DNA from: UBA10427 sp003500135
Lineage (GTDB): Bacteria > Bacteroidota > Bacteroidia > Cytophagales > Cyclobacteriaceae
Assembly (NCBI GenBank): GCA_963966275.1
Contig: CAWZYQ010000039.1
Coordinates: 1-28,324 of the forward strand
Reading direction: 5' to 3'
DNA: 28,324 bases
This document shows positions 1-8,581 of this stretch, in pieces. A program made the translations under genes and the position numbers. Below the pieces are notes generated by a model. It worked only from the letters and a program-made list of their open reading frames with translations, did not search any database and was not told the DNA's origin. Numbering within the stretch: position 1 is the first letter of the stretch; every line of letters begins with the position of its first letter.

Positions 1-4
1 ACTA

Positions 5-1540
5 TTATAAATTTTCTATATCATCCAGATATTTACGCGCCTGCTCCAAAATCTTGTTCTTATCTTCCGGTTTACGTTTGTCCCATACATTATACATCAT
101 GCGCATTCGTTGATTATCCTCAAGTTTATCGCGGTGATGATCCAGAAAGTGCCAGTAAAGAGTGTTGAACGGACAAGATTTTTCACCGGTTTTTTTACTA
201 TGCTTGTAGTAACATCCTTCACAATAATCGCTCATTTTATGAATATAGCTGGCAGAAGAAATATAGGGCTTGGTGCCCACAATTCCCCCATCAGCATACT
301 GACTCATGCCACGTGTATTGGTGATCTCTACCCATTCAATCGCATCAGCATAAATTCCAAGATACCATTGGTCCACTTCATCGGGATTGATTTCAGCCAA
401 CAAAGCAAAGTTTCCAGTAACCATAAGTCGTTGAATGTGATGAGCATACGCGGTATCGAGAGATTGACCGATGGCATGCTTCAGGCAGTTCATTTTGGTT
501 TTGCCATTCCAGTACCATGAAGGAAGCTTTCGTTTGTGATTGAAAAAGTTTGTATTGGCATAGTCCGGCATTTCTTTCCAATAAATCCCTCTCATGAATT
601 CACGCCAACCTATGATTTGCCTGATAAATCCCTCTGCCTGGGCAATGTCCACATTTTCGTTTTCGTAATAAGCCTTTTCCACTTTTTTAACCACTTCCAA
701 TGGATGAAGCATTTTAGTATTCAATGCAAAGGAAAGCATAGAATGAAAAAGTATAGGGGATTTTTCGGTCATGGCATCCTGATAAGCGCCGAAATATGGA
801 AGGGTTTTATCGCAGAACTGATTCAATATTTTGAACGCCTCATCCCTGGAGGTAGGCCAATGTACTTTATCGGCATCAGCATTTCCAAATGTGGTAATAC
901 CTGATGCCTCTATTTCTTTTTTTATATCGGAAAAATTTTTGGTTTTTACCGGCCATTCGGGAAGTTCTACCTCACCTTTCCACTTTTTTCGATTCGATGT
1001 GTCAAAATTCCATTTTTCTTTTTCCGGCTTATTGTTGTTCATTAAAATCCCGGTGTCTTTACGCATTTGCCTGTAAAAAGACTCCATGATCATTTTTTTT
1101 CTATTCTTAAAAAACCTGCTGAGCGTGTACCGGGAGGTTAAAAAATGGTCGGTATCTACCGCTTCGAATTCAATTGGCAGTTTCCCGGAAAACTCATGCA
1201 ATTGTTCATCCAACCGGTATTCATCGGGTAATTGATATTCAAATTTCTGGATCTTATGCTTTTGTATTAAATCATTAATGTTGTCAGATATACTTTGCAG
1301 GTTGTCTTTATCATTTATGGATAAATATTTTACATGATGACCCTTCTCACTAAGGTGATTGGCAAAATGCCTCATTGATGCGAAGAAGGCCAGGACTTTC
1401 TGTATATGATGTTTTACGTAATCGGTTTCCTGCCGGACTTCCATCATGACATACAGAACGTCATCATTGTTTTTCTTGTACCAATGGTGTTGGTAATTAA
1501 GCTGATCACCTAATATTAGCCTGAGGGTTATGTAGTTCAT
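5..1540 (-). CDS. Cryptochrome/photolyase family protein, Fe-S (PhrB-type, probable (6-4) photolyase)
   Basis: Light-driven DNA repair flavoprotein of the bacterial Fe-S cryptochrome/photolyase class (511 aa, the usual length). The N-terminal half (about 1-150) is the Rossmann-like antenna domain; the C-terminal half is the helical FAD-binding domain with the YAHHIQRLMVTGN segment, whose paired His (about 367-368) align with the catalytic pair of (6-4) photolyases. Four Cys at about 352, 440, 443 and 456 have the same spacing (88, 3, 13) as I recall for the [4Fe-4S] ligands of Agrobacterium PhrB, so the cluster should be present. The ATG overlaps the stop of the upstream SRPBCC gene by 4 bases (ATGA), implying translational coupling. 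Family is certain; the (6-4) specificity is inferred from the clade. The gene ends 4 bases from the window edge. Confidence 0.93.
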   Translation of the reverse strand: MNYITLRLILGDQLNYQHHWYKKNNDDVLYVMMEVRQETDYVKHHIQKVLAFFASMRHFANHLSEKGHHVKYLSINDKDNLQSISDNINDLIQKHKIQKFEYQLPDEYRLDEQLHEFSGKLPIEFEAVDTDHFLTSRYTLSRFFKNRKKMIMESFYRQMRKDTGILMNNNKPEKEKWNFDTSNRKKWKGEVELPEWPVKTKNFSDIKKEIEASGITTFGNADADKVHWPTSRDEAFKILNQFCDKTLPYFGAYQDAMTEKSPILFHSMLSFALNTKMLHPLEVVKKVEKAYYENENVDIAQAEGFIRQIIGWREFMRGIYWKEMPDYANTNFFNHKRKLPSWYWNGKTKMNCLKHAIGQSLDTAYAHHIQRLMVTGNFALLAEINPDEVDQWYLGIYADAIEWVEITNTRGMSQYADGGIVGTKPYISSASYIHKMSDYCEGCYYKHSKKTGEKSCPFNTLYWHFLDHHRDKLEDNQRMRMMYNVWDKRKPEDKNKILEQARKYLDDIENL

Positions 1541-2010
1541 ACAACTACGTCTTTCTTTTTTGGAAAGAGTTCATTGAGTTTTTGGGACCTGTACTTAAAT
1601 ATTTCTTCAATTTTAGGTTTGACCAGGAAAGGATGGGCCATTCTACCCAAAATTCCTAAAGGCAACTTATAATGTACAAGGTCTGTCGTTTCCACGCCAC
1701 CCTCTATGGGTTTGAAAAAATGCTTATGATGCCACATGGCATAGGGACCGTATCTTTGTTCGTCGACAAACATTTTTAGTGGGTCAACGTGTTTTATTTC
1801 CGTAACCCAATTCAGCTTTAAACCAAATATCGGACTAACATGATATTGAATGATCTGTCCGGGGTACATGGGTTGTTCAGCCCCTGATAAAATTTCAAAA
1901 CCCATGCTTTCCGGGGTAATGATTTTTAAGTTGGCGGGGTTCGAGAAGAATTCCCAGCATTCTTCAAGGCCAAGAGGAAGTATTTGAGCGCTTTTGATTT
2001 GGTAAACCAT
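1537..2010 (-). CDS. SRPBCC-fold ligand-binding protein
   Basis: A 157-residue protein of the SRPBCC (START/Bet v1-like) superfamily. The opening, with an F-S-N-P-x-N-L motif near residues 22-28 followed by I-T-P, is typical of the group often auto-annotated as 'cell division inhibitor'. It is probably a small soluble protein with a hydrophobic pocket; the ligand is unknown and no catalytic residues can be assigned. It lies between the Nudix regulator (57-base gap) and the photolyase (4-base overlap), so it is probably cotranscribed with both and may serve light or oxidative-stress physiology. That role is inference from position only. The start ATG at 2010 fits the usual length of the family. 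Confidence 0.8.
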   Translation of the reverse strand: MVYQIKSAQILPLGLEECWEFFSNPANLKIITPESMGFEILSGAEQPMYPGQIIQYHVSPIFGLKLNWVTEIKHVDPLKMFVDEQRYGPYAMWHHKHFFKPIEGGVETTDLVHYKLPLGILGRMAHPFLVKPKIEEIFKYRSQKLNELFPKKKDVVV

Positions 2011-2067
2011 AGTAGTTGTGTTCGGGTATTGAACCGATGGTACTATGGAATTGTTTGTATTTTTGAT

Positions 2068-2784
2068 TTAGACTTTAATATAGAATGAGTCCTCGTTGCT
2101 TTTTATCTTACTATATTTATCTAAATCAAAACGGTAAAGATAGGCGCCTTTTTTCGAGGTACTTTTGTCTTTTTCATCAAGTTTGATCAGTAAATCATTT
2201 TTAAGGATCTTCTTTTGAAAATTTCTTTTATCCATTTTCCTATTGTAAATGGCTTCATATAGTAGCTGGAGTTGAGGTAGTGTGAATTTCTCCGGTAATA
2301 ACTCAAATCCGATGGGTTTAATACTTGCTTGTTTTTGCAATGCTTCGAGGGCACTATTTGCCATTTTGTTATGATCGAGAGCAAGTTCGGGAATATCATC
2401 AATATTGATCCATTTCGCATTGTATTCTTTCAGCAATTCCTGCTCGAATAATTCGAGGTTGATCAGGGAATAGTATGCAACCGATACCACTCTTCCTCCG
2501 GTATCCCTGTCCACCTCACCAAAAGCATAAAGTTGATCAAGATGCATATCGTGAATTCCTGTACAGGCCTGAAGAATACGGTAAGCTGCCTGGTCCAGTG
2601 ATTCATCTTTTTGCACAAAACCGCCTATCAAAGACCACTTTCCTTTTTGCGGTTCTATTTTCCTTTCCATGATCAAAAGTTTCAACTTACCCCGATTGAA
2701 TCCGAAAACGATGCAATCAACGGCTACCAAGAGTTTTTGACCTTCCTTATAAAATATATTGTTGACTTTCGATTGCGTTGTCAT
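2068..2784 (-). CDS. Nudix-domain transcriptional regulator (NrtR/AraR-like), catalytically degenerate
   Basis: 238 residues: an N-terminal Nudix fold (about 15-150) and a C-terminal winged-helix domain (about 160-230), the layout of NrtR/AraR-type repressors, which sense a nucleotide or sugar derivative rather than hydrolyse it. The Nudix box, spanning GGFVQKDES to ACTGI, keeps the first Gly, first Glu and Arg, but the position after Arg is Ile, and the two Glu that should bind metal are Ala and Cys. Hydrolase activity is therefore unlikely. The C-terminal FTLPQLQLLYEAIY segment is the conserved start of the DNA-binding domain. It is first in a probable operon with the SRPBCC protein and photolyase. 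A 29-bp inverted repeat lies 36 bases upstream and may be its operator. The effector cannot be read from the sequence. Confidence 0.86.
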   Translation of the reverse strand: MTTQSKVNNIFYKEGQKLLVAVDCIVFGFNRGKLKLLIMERKIEPQKGKWSLIGGFVQKDESLDQAAYRILQACTGIHDMHLDQLYAFGEVDRDTGGRVVSVAYYSLINLELFEQELLKEYNAKWINIDDIPELALDHNKMANSALEALQKQASIKPIGFELLPEKFTLPQLQLLYEAIYNRKMDKRNFQKKILKNDLLIKLDEKDKSTSKKGAYLYRFDLDKYSKIKSNEDSFYIKV

Positions 2785-2819
2785 TTAAAACATCGATATC
2801 TAGAATGTCTTATTTTCAG

Positions 2820-2848
2820 GTATGCTTACATAAAAGTGTATAGCATAC
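2820..2848. promoter_or_regulatory. Inverted repeat, candidate operator of the Nudix regulator
   Basis: The arms GTATGCT (2820-2826) and AGCATAC (2842-2848) are exact reverse complements 15 bases apart, with further offset pairing (TACA/TGTA) inside. On the minus strand the element lies just downstream of TAATTTTA (2859-2852), a 7/8 match to the Bacteroidota -7 element TAnnTTTG, so a bound protein would cover the transcription start. This suggests autorepression. No -33 element at proper spacing is clear, and a hairpin role in RNA cannot be excluded. Confidence 0.5.
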
Positions 2849-2915
2849 GTTTAAAATTAGATAAAGAAATCAACATTTCATTATAAAACATCAATTATAT
2901 CGCTTGGATATACCG

Positions 2916-4571
2916 TTATGGCCTAAAAAAAGGCGGTATTTCCGCATCCCATCCGGTCCGTTCCTGATAAAATTGAGCTAAAGCCAGGGCGCTTCCTTCA
3001 TCGTGAAGAGCGGAAATGAAACTTATACTGGTTGGAGATCCGTTTTCATTAAAACCATTTGGAACCACTACACACGGATGACCGGACAGATTGGTGGACA
3101 ATAACTGATTACCGCCGAAACTAGGTGCAATTATCACATCGTAATTCTCAAAAAGGTTTTTCCAGTGTTGAATTAAAAGTGTTCTCCAGCGATTGGCTTG
3201 AATATATTCTAGAGCGGGTATAAAGCGGGCGGAACGAAATACATTGGGCCATGCATTTTTAATCTGCCTCACCAGAGTACTATCAATATTGCTACGGGTC
3301 AGTAAATCAAAAGCTGCTGCTGCTTCTGCTGATAATATCAAACTCAATGCATCCAATGGGATATCAGAGGGTAATGATACCGAATCCATCATTATCCCTG
3401 ATTCTTTTAAAACGGCCAGTGCAATTGAATCATTTCTGCTCTTGCTCGCTTCAAATAGATTTTTAGCATACCCAACTTTTAAATAGGGGATTTCTGATCC
3501 GGGAACTTCAAAAAAATATTTTTCGACAACACTTTTGTCTTTTTCATCTTTTCCACGGATTACATTATACACTATTGCGCAGTCATATGCCGATCGACAG
3601 ATCGGCCCGATTTTATCCATGCTCCAACTCAGGGCCATGGCGCCATATCTACTAACGCTTCCAAAAGATGGTCTCAATCCGGTAACACCACATCTGGTCG
3701 ATGGCGATACAATGGAACCCCAGGTTTCAGTACCTATTGCAAAAGGTACAAGACCTGCCGAGGTAGCCGAGGCTGATCCAGCTGATGATCCGCTCGATCC
3801 CTGTTGCATGTTCCACGGGTTTTTAGTTACTCCGCCATACCATACATCGCCCCAGGCCAGGGCTCCCAAGGTTAGTTTGGCTACTAATACAGCGCCTGCC
3901 TCTTCTAATTTTCTTACCACCGTTGCTTTTTCGTTTAGAATTTGGTCACTGAAAGGTTTAGCCCCCCACGTAGTTTTATATGGCGGCGCTGCCAACAAAT
4001 CTTTGGCGCCATAAGGTATGCCATGCAAAGGACCTCTCCATATACCTCTTGATAATTCATCATCAGCTCTTCTGGCCTGTGCCAAAGCCATGGAGTCGGT
4101 TAATGTAATGACACATTGGAGCGTGTCACCATATTTTTTTAACCGGTCCAGAAAAAGCCAGGTTAATTCCACTGAAGTTACTTCTTTCTGTTTTATAAGA
4201 TATGCCAATTGCGCAACGGTGTAAAAAGCAAGTTCTTCTTTATTATCGGGAAGAGAGCAAAAGGTTAGTTGTGGCCTGAAAGGTCTTTTGTTTTGGCTTA
4301 TGTCTTTATTGGGTAAACCCGGGATGAAGTATAATGAAGGTGGAACACTATTTTTAAGTGTATCTTCTCTTAGGTCTAAATAATTTTTTCGATAGTTTTT
4401 GAGGTTCTCTTGCAGCGAATCAACTTCGGATTTTTCAAAATTTAATGCCAGATAGTGTTGTGCAATGGAAATAGAGTCATAGGCAGTAAGCGGTTTTGAT
4501 TCTTTATTTTCGCATGATATTATAAAAATCAAGATTGAAGCGAGTAAAAAAAAATAAATTATGGTTTTCAT
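2916..4571 (-). CDS. Amidase signature family lipoprotein
   Basis: A 551-residue amidase-signature hydrolase. It begins with a lipoprotein signal peptide (hydrophobic core 4-18, lipobox ending at Cys20), so it should be anchored facing the periplasm, unlike cytoplasmic GatA. The Ser-cisSer-Lys triad is readable: Lys190 in YGAKDLL, Ser262 in the GSSGSSAGSAS loop and nucleophile Ser286 in ETWGSIVSPS. The usual D-T-G-G-S around the nucleophile is E-T-W-G-S here, as in a secreted amidase subfamily. The roughly 100 residues before the domain are a lineage-specific spacer. The substrate is unknown; cell-wall or exogenous amides are possible. The next gene upstream is the TPR protein (28-base gap), so the two may be cotranscribed. 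Domain assignment is firm; function is generic. Confidence 0.88.
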   Translation of the reverse strand: MKTIIYFFLLASILIFIISCENKESKPLTAYDSISIAQHYLALNFEKSEVDSLQENLKNYRKNYLDLREDTLKNSVPPSLYFIPGLPNKDISQNKRPFRPQLTFCSLPDNKEELAFYTVAQLAYLIKQKEVTSVELTWLFLDRLKKYGDTLQCVITLTDSMALAQARRADDELSRGIWRGPLHGIPYGAKDLLAAPPYKTTWGAKPFSDQILNEKATVVRKLEEAGAVLVAKLTLGALAWGDVWYGGVTKNPWNMQQGSSGSSAGSASATSAGLVPFAIGTETWGSIVSPSTRCGVTGLRPSFGSVSRYGAMALSWSMDKIGPICRSAYDCAIVYNVIRGKDEKDKSVVEKYFFEVPGSEIPYLKVGYAKNLFEASKSRNDSIALAVLKESGIMMDSVSLPSDIPLDALSLILSAEAAAAFDLLTRSNIDSTLVRQIKNAWPNVFRSARFIPALEYIQANRWRTLLIQHWKNLFENYDVIIAPSFGGNQLLSTNLSGHPCVVVPNGFNENGSPTSISFISALHDEGSALALAQFYQERTGWDAEIPPFFRP

Positions 4572-4599
4572 AAAAGTGCAGTGGTTGGTAAAGGTTTTA

Positions 4600-6426
4600 T
4601 CAATTATTAAAATCCCCTCTCAATTGACGAAACCTTTTTCTGGCTTCTGAGGTATACACCGATCCTGGATATTTTTCCAGAAACTCCCTGAAAATTTGCA
4701 TTGCTTTATCGGGCTCGTCCATATAATCCTGATATATTTTCCCCAGGGTAAAAAAGGCATCATCACCTAAAATATCATAGCTATATCCTTCATCCAGTTG
4801 TTGTAGATTACTGGCGGCTTCTTCAAATTTGCCCAACTGAAGATATATTTGAGATTTTTGCCAAAGTACTTCGTCAACAAGGCTGTGATTCCTATACCGG
4901 TTTTGAAAGCTATCGAGTTTTTGTAAAGCCTGGTCGTATTTATTTTGAAATAAAAGTAAATCGATTGAGGCATACAATTGCATGGGAACATCTGTCGTAT
5001 CCAGTGCTGTGTTATCCTTTATCAGCATGCTTAACTTCATAGCATCATTAGATATTTCACGGGTTGTGGCCTCTTTTAAAATATCCAGATGATCCTGGGC
5101 TAGTGCAAAATCACCTTTGTAGTATGATAATTTGGCATTTCTCAATTTCGCCTCATAACCAATAACCGAAGCTTTGTTGGATTTTTCTACCTGTGAATAA
5201 AGTAAAGTAGATTCCCAGGGCTGGCCAATCAATAAGTATATATCACCCAAATCGAGTTTTGATCGATCGATAATATCTTTTCTCATCCTTGGATATTTTA
5301 TGATCTGCCCGAGAATACTAATTGCCTTTTGGTGCTCGTTAAGATAAAACGCATGAAGAAGCGCCTTATTTCTCAAAGCTTCAACCGTAAACTGGTTTAA
5401 TCCGACTTCATTGATCAATTGATCATAGTCATTGATCAGTGTTTTTATATCTTCTGTATCAACAGGATAGGTATTTTTAACCTTTTCTTCCCTGGCCATG
5501 ATTACCAGGCGTCTGGCAATTTGATAGTTTGATGTACCTTCGTAATTATCAATTACATAATTATATATTCTTATCGCGTTGTTGTAATCATTGTTTTCTA
5601 ATGCTATTTGGCCTAATTCTATCATTCCCGAGCCTGCCAGATTATTTTTCTTGTCATAAGCCCTGGCCTGAATAAAGGCCCCGTAAAAATCATGTTGCTG
5701 TACATTGACCCAAATAAGCAAATCCTGATAAAGCGGTTGATTGGGATCTTTTTGTAATTTATCTATCAGTAATGCCTCGAATGATTCGAGATCTTCTTCA
5801 TTTTCAAGATAGTTCTGCAAAATATTTTTAATTGATGGCAAACTGGAAGGATGCTCCTGAACGTAGAGCAAATATTCCATGATCATCTTGTCTTTTTGAT
5901 TTAGAACACGATAGATGTTAGCAAGCTGTAAAGCATAAGCATCCGGGGAACCAGAGTTCTTCCTGCTCTCCAGATACATTTGCAACGCATATTCATACAG
6001 CCTTTTGCGTGCCATGTATTGAGCCAGTGCGCTTACCTGATAGTTGTCATCACTATGTTTTTCAATGAACGTATTGAAATAGTCCTTTTCTTTCTCTTTT
6101 TCATTTTGGCTTATAAATATTAGCCCCCTGTCTACCTGGTAAAATAAGTTTTCAGGATTCCTTTTAATCAGCTTTTTAATATAATCTTCCGCCTCTTCGT
6201 ATCTGCCATTATTAATTAGTATGCTAAAATAGTTTTGATGAATGAGTGGTATGTTTTTGGGATTGCGTGCCAGTTGTTCATAAATTTCTATGGCTTTATC
6301 AATTTCACCCTGTTCATAGTACTGATTGGCTAAATCAATATTACTATGATTTTGGGCGTTCAGCGACAACTGTATTATTACAATAAATAAAATTGTGGTT
6401 AGGGAAAATTTGAATCGTGTAATCAT
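4600..6426 (-). CDS. Secreted tetratricopeptide repeat protein
   Basis: 608 residues with an N-terminal signal peptide (core about 9-20, likely cleavage after LNA, about residue 24) followed by tandem TPR-like helix pairs to the C-terminus. The clearest repeats are near 30-110 (ANQYYEQGEIDKAIEIYEQ) and 490-600 (FEEAASNLQQLDEG; DKAMQIFREFLEKYPGSVY). No lipobox, catalytic motif or transmembrane helix beyond the signal is seen, so it is probably a periplasmic scaffold. The last repeats resemble the YbgF/BamD style common in Bacteroidota envelope proteins. Its promoter must lie in the AT-rich flank of the proposed origin, and it is transcribed away from oriC. The specific partner is unknown. Confidence 0.83.
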   Translation of the reverse strand: MITRFKFSLTTILFIVIIQLSLNAQNHSNIDLANQYYEQGEIDKAIEIYEQLARNPKNIPLIHQNYFSILINNGRYEEAEDYIKKLIKRNPENLFYQVDRGLIFISQNEKEKEKDYFNTFIEKHSDDNYQVSALAQYMARKRLYEYALQMYLESRKNSGSPDAYALQLANIYRVLNQKDKMIMEYLLYVQEHPSSLPSIKNILQNYLENEEDLESFEALLIDKLQKDPNQPLYQDLLIWVNVQQHDFYGAFIQARAYDKKNNLAGSGMIELGQIALENNDYNNAIRIYNYVIDNYEGTSNYQIARRLVIMAREEKVKNTYPVDTEDIKTLINDYDQLINEVGLNQFTVEALRNKALLHAFYLNEHQKAISILGQIIKYPRMRKDIIDRSKLDLGDIYLLIGQPWESTLLYSQVEKSNKASVIGYEAKLRNAKLSYYKGDFALAQDHLDILKEATTREISNDAMKLSMLIKDNTALDTTDVPMQLYASIDLLLFQNKYDQALQKLDSFQNRYRNHSLVDEVLWQKSQIYLQLGKFEEAASNLQQLDEGYSYDILGDDAFFTLGKIYQDYMDEPDKAMQIFREFLEKYPGSVYTSEARKRFRQLRGDFNN

Positions 6427-6429
6427 TTA

Positions 6430-6808
6430 TTCACAATTAACAGAACATAGAATAGAATAATAATTTATTAAATAAAATATATTATTAGGTATTAGCATGT
6501 GGATTGGTGGAAAAATAATGAAATATAATTTTGATAATGTCGTTTGTGGATAGATAACTGAATTAAATGATTTTTATCCACATAGTTTATTACACTTAAT
6601 TTATTGGTTATCAGATTTTTATAAATGCTTTTGTGGTTTTGTGTATAACTGTTGTATGAATAACTTTTTTCAATTGGATGTGTTTGAATATGTTCATAAT
6701 TACGAATTTATATACAGTCATATTAGTAAGGTAATGGATTTGGTTATCAATAGCTTCTATGGTTCAATTCAATGAAGTTATCAACAGCTGTTTTGTAAGT
6801 TATGCACA
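6430..6808. other. oriC: Probable chromosomal replication origin (oriC): DnaA-box cluster with AT-rich flank
   Basis: Gene-free stretch between the TPR gene and the Ig-like gene. Exact TTATNCACA DnaA boxes: 6574-6582 (TTATCCACA, plus), 6640-6648 (TGTGTATAA, minus) and 6800-6808 (TTATGCACA, plus). One-mismatch boxes: 6545-6553 (TGTGGATAG, minus) and 6778-6786 (TTATCAACA, plus). Two-mismatch boxes: 6498-6506 and 6744-6752. The part at 6440-6495 is almost purely A/T, with runs such as TAATTTATTAAATAAAATAT, a candidate unwinding element next to the boxes. Nearby mnmG/gidA and parS sites support an origin; gidA neighbours oriC in many bacteria, and in Bacteroidota dnaA is often elsewhere, as here. 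The last box abuts the stop codon of the neighbouring gene. Function is inferred, not shown. Confidence 0.85.
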
Positions 6809-8581
6809 TCAAAATGACAAATCTATTTTATTTAATTCCCAATTAGCACGGATGGTTAATTCTTCAGGAAAGTAGTATACATCTTCTGGCATTTGACGTT
6901 TGAAATAATCACCTGCATCCCAGGTACCGTTATTATCATTATCAATAAGAACACGTATCTTATAATTTCCGGGTTTAACTTTAACAAATTGGTAATCCTT
7001 TTGATTTTTTATTTCCGCTACGATTGCGTTTTTATTGTTTAAAAGTTGAATTTGAAAAGAAGAGTGATCGGAGGTGACCTGTCCATTTATGGTTCCATAA
7101 TCTGCGGTATTTAGAATATTATATGAGAAATCTATTGCAGAAAGTGTATCTCTATCAGCTGAAATAAAAGCCTGGGAGCCAATATGTAAATGAAATCCCG
7201 TCACAATTTTCTTTTCAGATTTAGAGGAAGATACCGTCTGTTTACCTTTGGATAATAAGTTTGGTGAATCATCGGACATGGTATCAGCTTGTTGTAATTG
7301 AGCGAGACTATCTCGTACAGCTGATATATATTTTTGTTTTTGTGCTTCAAGGGTATCAAGCACCGCAGGGTTTATTTCAGACTCAAATTGCAGAAGTTGG
7401 GCATGATCTGACCATTTAAATCCTTTTATTTTAAAAGTATCTAGTCGGGTACTGTCATAACGAAAGTATATGGAATCAATATTATAACGTACTACCGGTT
7501 TATTAAAATCAAATTCGAAGTGTTGGGTTTTCGTGATGCCATCGTTTTTGGAAGGTGTAGCAGATAAAGTAAAGTCAGCTGCTTTTCGGCTGGACTCACG
7601 AAAATTGATATAAACGGTATCCTCCAATTCATATCCAACGGTATCTACAACACTAAAGAACACCGGTAAGCTATCTATAATCTGTAGTGTTGGAAAAATT
7701 CTAATGGTTCTATTATCATTAGTCAATTGAGCATTTAGGGAGTCTTCAGTTCCCAGGTTGGTTACTGAAAAGGATTCAATAAATTTGTTAAAGTTTATAT
7801 GAAAATAGGTACCTGAAGTAGATGCATTAGTATTTCTAAGTTCTCGAAGATCTTGTTGTACCAAATAGAAATCAATATCGGAAAATGATGAATCCAGTTG
7901 AACAGTATCGGCTACAAAGGCAAATTTTTCACTTTCGGTATCGGGAATTAAATTACTATTCCCGTCTTGAAAGGCCATGATTAAATATTTACCATTCCTT
8001 ATATTTTCTATTTTGTAAAATCCTTCTTCATCACTTTTAGTAAAATAGTAGGGTTGGACATCTAATGTATTTATGGTGTCATTAGACTGATACATACCTA
8101 TTGTAACATTTTTCAACGTGTCCTGAGACAACAAATCAAACGTTCTTCCTTCGATTGATAAACTGTCTAAGAACGTAGTCGTGCTAAATGTGAAGGTTGT
8201 AAAAGTACTTGGATTTCCTTCTGTAATATCTTCTATTGTTTCTCTGAAATTAAACGTGTAAGTGGTGCTATCAGCAAAATTGCCATTGAAATCTAATGTG
8301 AGTGATTTCTTACGATATTTATAATCGTATTCAAAATCTATTCTTGGCGTAATAATTAATTGTTCACGAATATTATTTAGTTGGATTACTTCGTCAAAAA
8401 CAAAAGCAAATTCTTCTGCTTTCCAATCTGTGGTTTGATGCTTTGGAATTGAGTATACCAAAGTAGGAGGTATTGTATCTTTTGGTCCACCGGTTATAAT
8501 GCCTCTACTAGCACATTGAGAAAAAGTGTATAATAAAATTATCAATAAAAAAATTTTTGGAAATAGAGATATCAATTTCAT
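6809..8581 (-). CDS. Ig-like (Big_5) domain lipoprotein
   Basis: 590 residues with a lipoprotein signal (hydrophobic 10-20, lipobox F-S-Q-C, Cys23). After a GGPKDTIPP motif comes a bacterial Ig-like domain of the Big_5/SbsA type (about 38-140, with FAFVFDEVIQL and TYTFNFRETIED). A second beta-rich module (about 145-235) resembles a carboxypeptidase-regulatory fold, with GKYLIMAFQDGNSN and a related C-terminal GNYKIRVLIDNDNNGTWD, both Asp/Asn-rich turns. This is a surface or periplasmic structural lipoprotein; no enzyme motif is seen. Its ATG overlaps the stop of the methyltransferase gene (8578-8581), so it is translationally coupled to it and probably ends the mnmG transcript. Its stop directly adjoins the last DnaA box of the proposed origin, leaving no room for a separate terminator. 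Confidence 0.84.
   Translation of the reverse strand: MKLISLFPKIFLLIILLYTFSQCASRGIITGGPKDTIPPTLVYSIPKHQTTDWKAEEFAFVFDEVIQLNNIREQLIITPRIDFEYDYKYRKKSLTLDFNGNFADSTTYTFNFRETIEDITEGNPSTFTTFTFSTTTFLDSLSIEGRTFDLLSQDTLKNVTIGMYQSNDTINTLDVQPYYFTKSDEEGFYKIENIRNGKYLIMAFQDGNSNLIPDTESEKFAFVADTVQLDSSFSDIDFYLVQQDLRELRNTNASTSGTYFHINFNKFIESFSVTNLGTEDSLNAQLTNDNRTIRIFPTLQIIDSLPVFFSVVDTVGYELEDTVYINFRESSRKAADFTLSATPSKNDGITKTQHFEFDFNKPVVRYNIDSIYFRYDSTRLDTFKIKGFKWSDHAQLLQFESEINPAVLDTLEAQKQKYISAVRDSLAQLQQADTMSDDSPNLLSKGKQTVSSSKSEKKIVTGFHLHIGSQAFISADRDTLSAIDFSYNILNTADYGTINGQVTSDHSSFQIQLLNNKNAIVAEIKNQKDYQFVKVKPGNYKIRVLIDNDNNGTWDAGDYFKRQMPEDVYYFPEELTIRANWELNKIDLSF

Noticed and set aside
300..320. CACGTG in the photolyase gene
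   Set aside because: The flanks do not match TGTTN/NAACA; not a parS.
6588..6616. Further DnaA-like sequences (TTATTACAC, TTATCAGAT)
   Set aside because: Too many mismatches to the consensus to be counted.
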